Assembly (NCBI GenBank): GCA_002049495.1
Contig: LLYS01000001.1
Location: 310,001-374,000 of the forward strand
Reading direction: 5' to 3'
DNA from: Epsilonproteobacteria bacterium tcs-49
Lineage (GTDB): Bacteria; Campylobacterota; Campylobacteria; Campylobacterales; Sulfurovaceae
DNA: 64,000 nt
In this document: positions 63,862-64,000 of the stretch, one piece after another
Layout: each line of letters begins with the position of its first letter
Position numbering within the stretch: the stretch's first letter is position 1
Position numbers and translations under genes: made by a program
The notes under the pieces: model-generated
The model's database searches: none
What the model was told of the DNA's origin: nothing
The model's input: the letters and a program-made list of their open reading frames with translations, nothing else

Positions 63862-64000
63862 ATGGCAACCCAAGAGATCCGTGTTGATGAGAGTTATACC
63901 AGCTTTAAAAATATCGACTGTTTTGAAAATGCCTGCTTAGTGATTGACCATATGCTCCGCGTTTTGAAAAACCCCGACAACAATAATGCGTTTTGGGAGC
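63862..64000 (+). CDS. Unidentified gene, cut by window end
   Basis: The first 46 residues of a gene, starting MATQEIRVDESYTSFKN, with an AAAAG/GGAAAAG site before the ATG. No signal peptide or known motif is seen. It is divergent from the AraC-type regulator across 116 bases. The frame is open to the last base. I cannot name it. Confidence 0.65.
   Translation, partial: MATQEIRVDESYTSFKNIDCFENACLVIDHMLRVLKNPDNNNAFWE

Overview
The window is a bacterial chromosome segment, almost certainly from the Campylobacterota (former Epsilonproteobacteria), possibly a Sulfurimonas/Sulfurovum-like sulfur or hydrogen oxidiser. The main evidence is the conserved block SPOR protein - DUF1882 - glyA - lysS - fur - cvpA, which as I recall matches gene order around glyA/lysS in Helicobacter pylori. 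Supporting evidence is the class II DAHP synthase, the Opr-family porin and the general codon style. The genus is inference. No rRNA, tRNA, CRISPR array or complete insertion sequence was seen.

Layout. (1) 1-9.6 kb: tyrA end, then a long minus-strand run aroE-trpE-SPOR-DUF1882-glyA-lysS-fur-cvpA-GGDEF-smpB. (2) 9.7-15.4 kb, plus strand: rpmH-rnpA-yidC-jag-mnmE, then DAHP synthase. rnpA has no ordinary start codon for its full length, and yidD is absent from its usual place. (3) 15.4-18.6 kb: sirtuin, YaiI, YwbE, an AraC regulator and YitT. (4) 18.8-22.9 kb: a molybdenum hydroxylase operon (2Fe-2S subunit, Tat-exported molybdopterin subunit, XdhC, MocA-type cytidylyltransferase). (5) 22.9-32.3 kb, minus strand: the most interesting unit. 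An LprI-type lysozyme inhibitor, a T4-type (GH24) lysozyme domain, a VWA/RTX protein, TolC, a HlyB-like ABC exporter and a HlyD-like adaptor lie in one apparent operon. The lysozyme and RTX frames look like one secreted protein split by a small frameshift. (6) 32.6-34.2 kb: an AbiEi/AbiEii toxin-antitoxin pair. (7) 34.3-44.1 kb: a 3259-residue RTX protein whose C-terminal export region is nearly identical in DNA to that of the first RTX protein. Its N-terminus is cut inside a repeat module and it sits one base behind the last gene of a flavodoxin operon (44.1-47.0 kb). (8) 47.0-54.1 kb: an iron/metal region with a porin, a DUF4198 protein, feoB, feoA, DUF2325 and a 55-residue protein, plus a divergent DUF1007-NicO metal transporter pair. 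Two strong Fur boxes are present. (9) 54.1-58.4 kb: YeiH exporter, its LysR regulator, metE. (10) 58.4-62.4 kb: an arsenic operon (arsB, arsC, a broken ArsP/YraQ permease, a small thioredoxin) and a DedA/VTT protein. (11) The end holds DUF2892, a second AraC-type regulator and the start of an unidentified gene.

How it fits together. The best candidate for an undescribed system is region 5 with the RTX gene of region 7. The reading is a type I secretion machine with a peptidoglycan-cleaving RTX effector, a periplasmic lysozyme inhibitor as immunity protein, and a second giant RTX protein sharing the same export signal. The domain calls rest on visible motifs. The antibacterial role and the self-protection role are inference from gene order and family knowledge.
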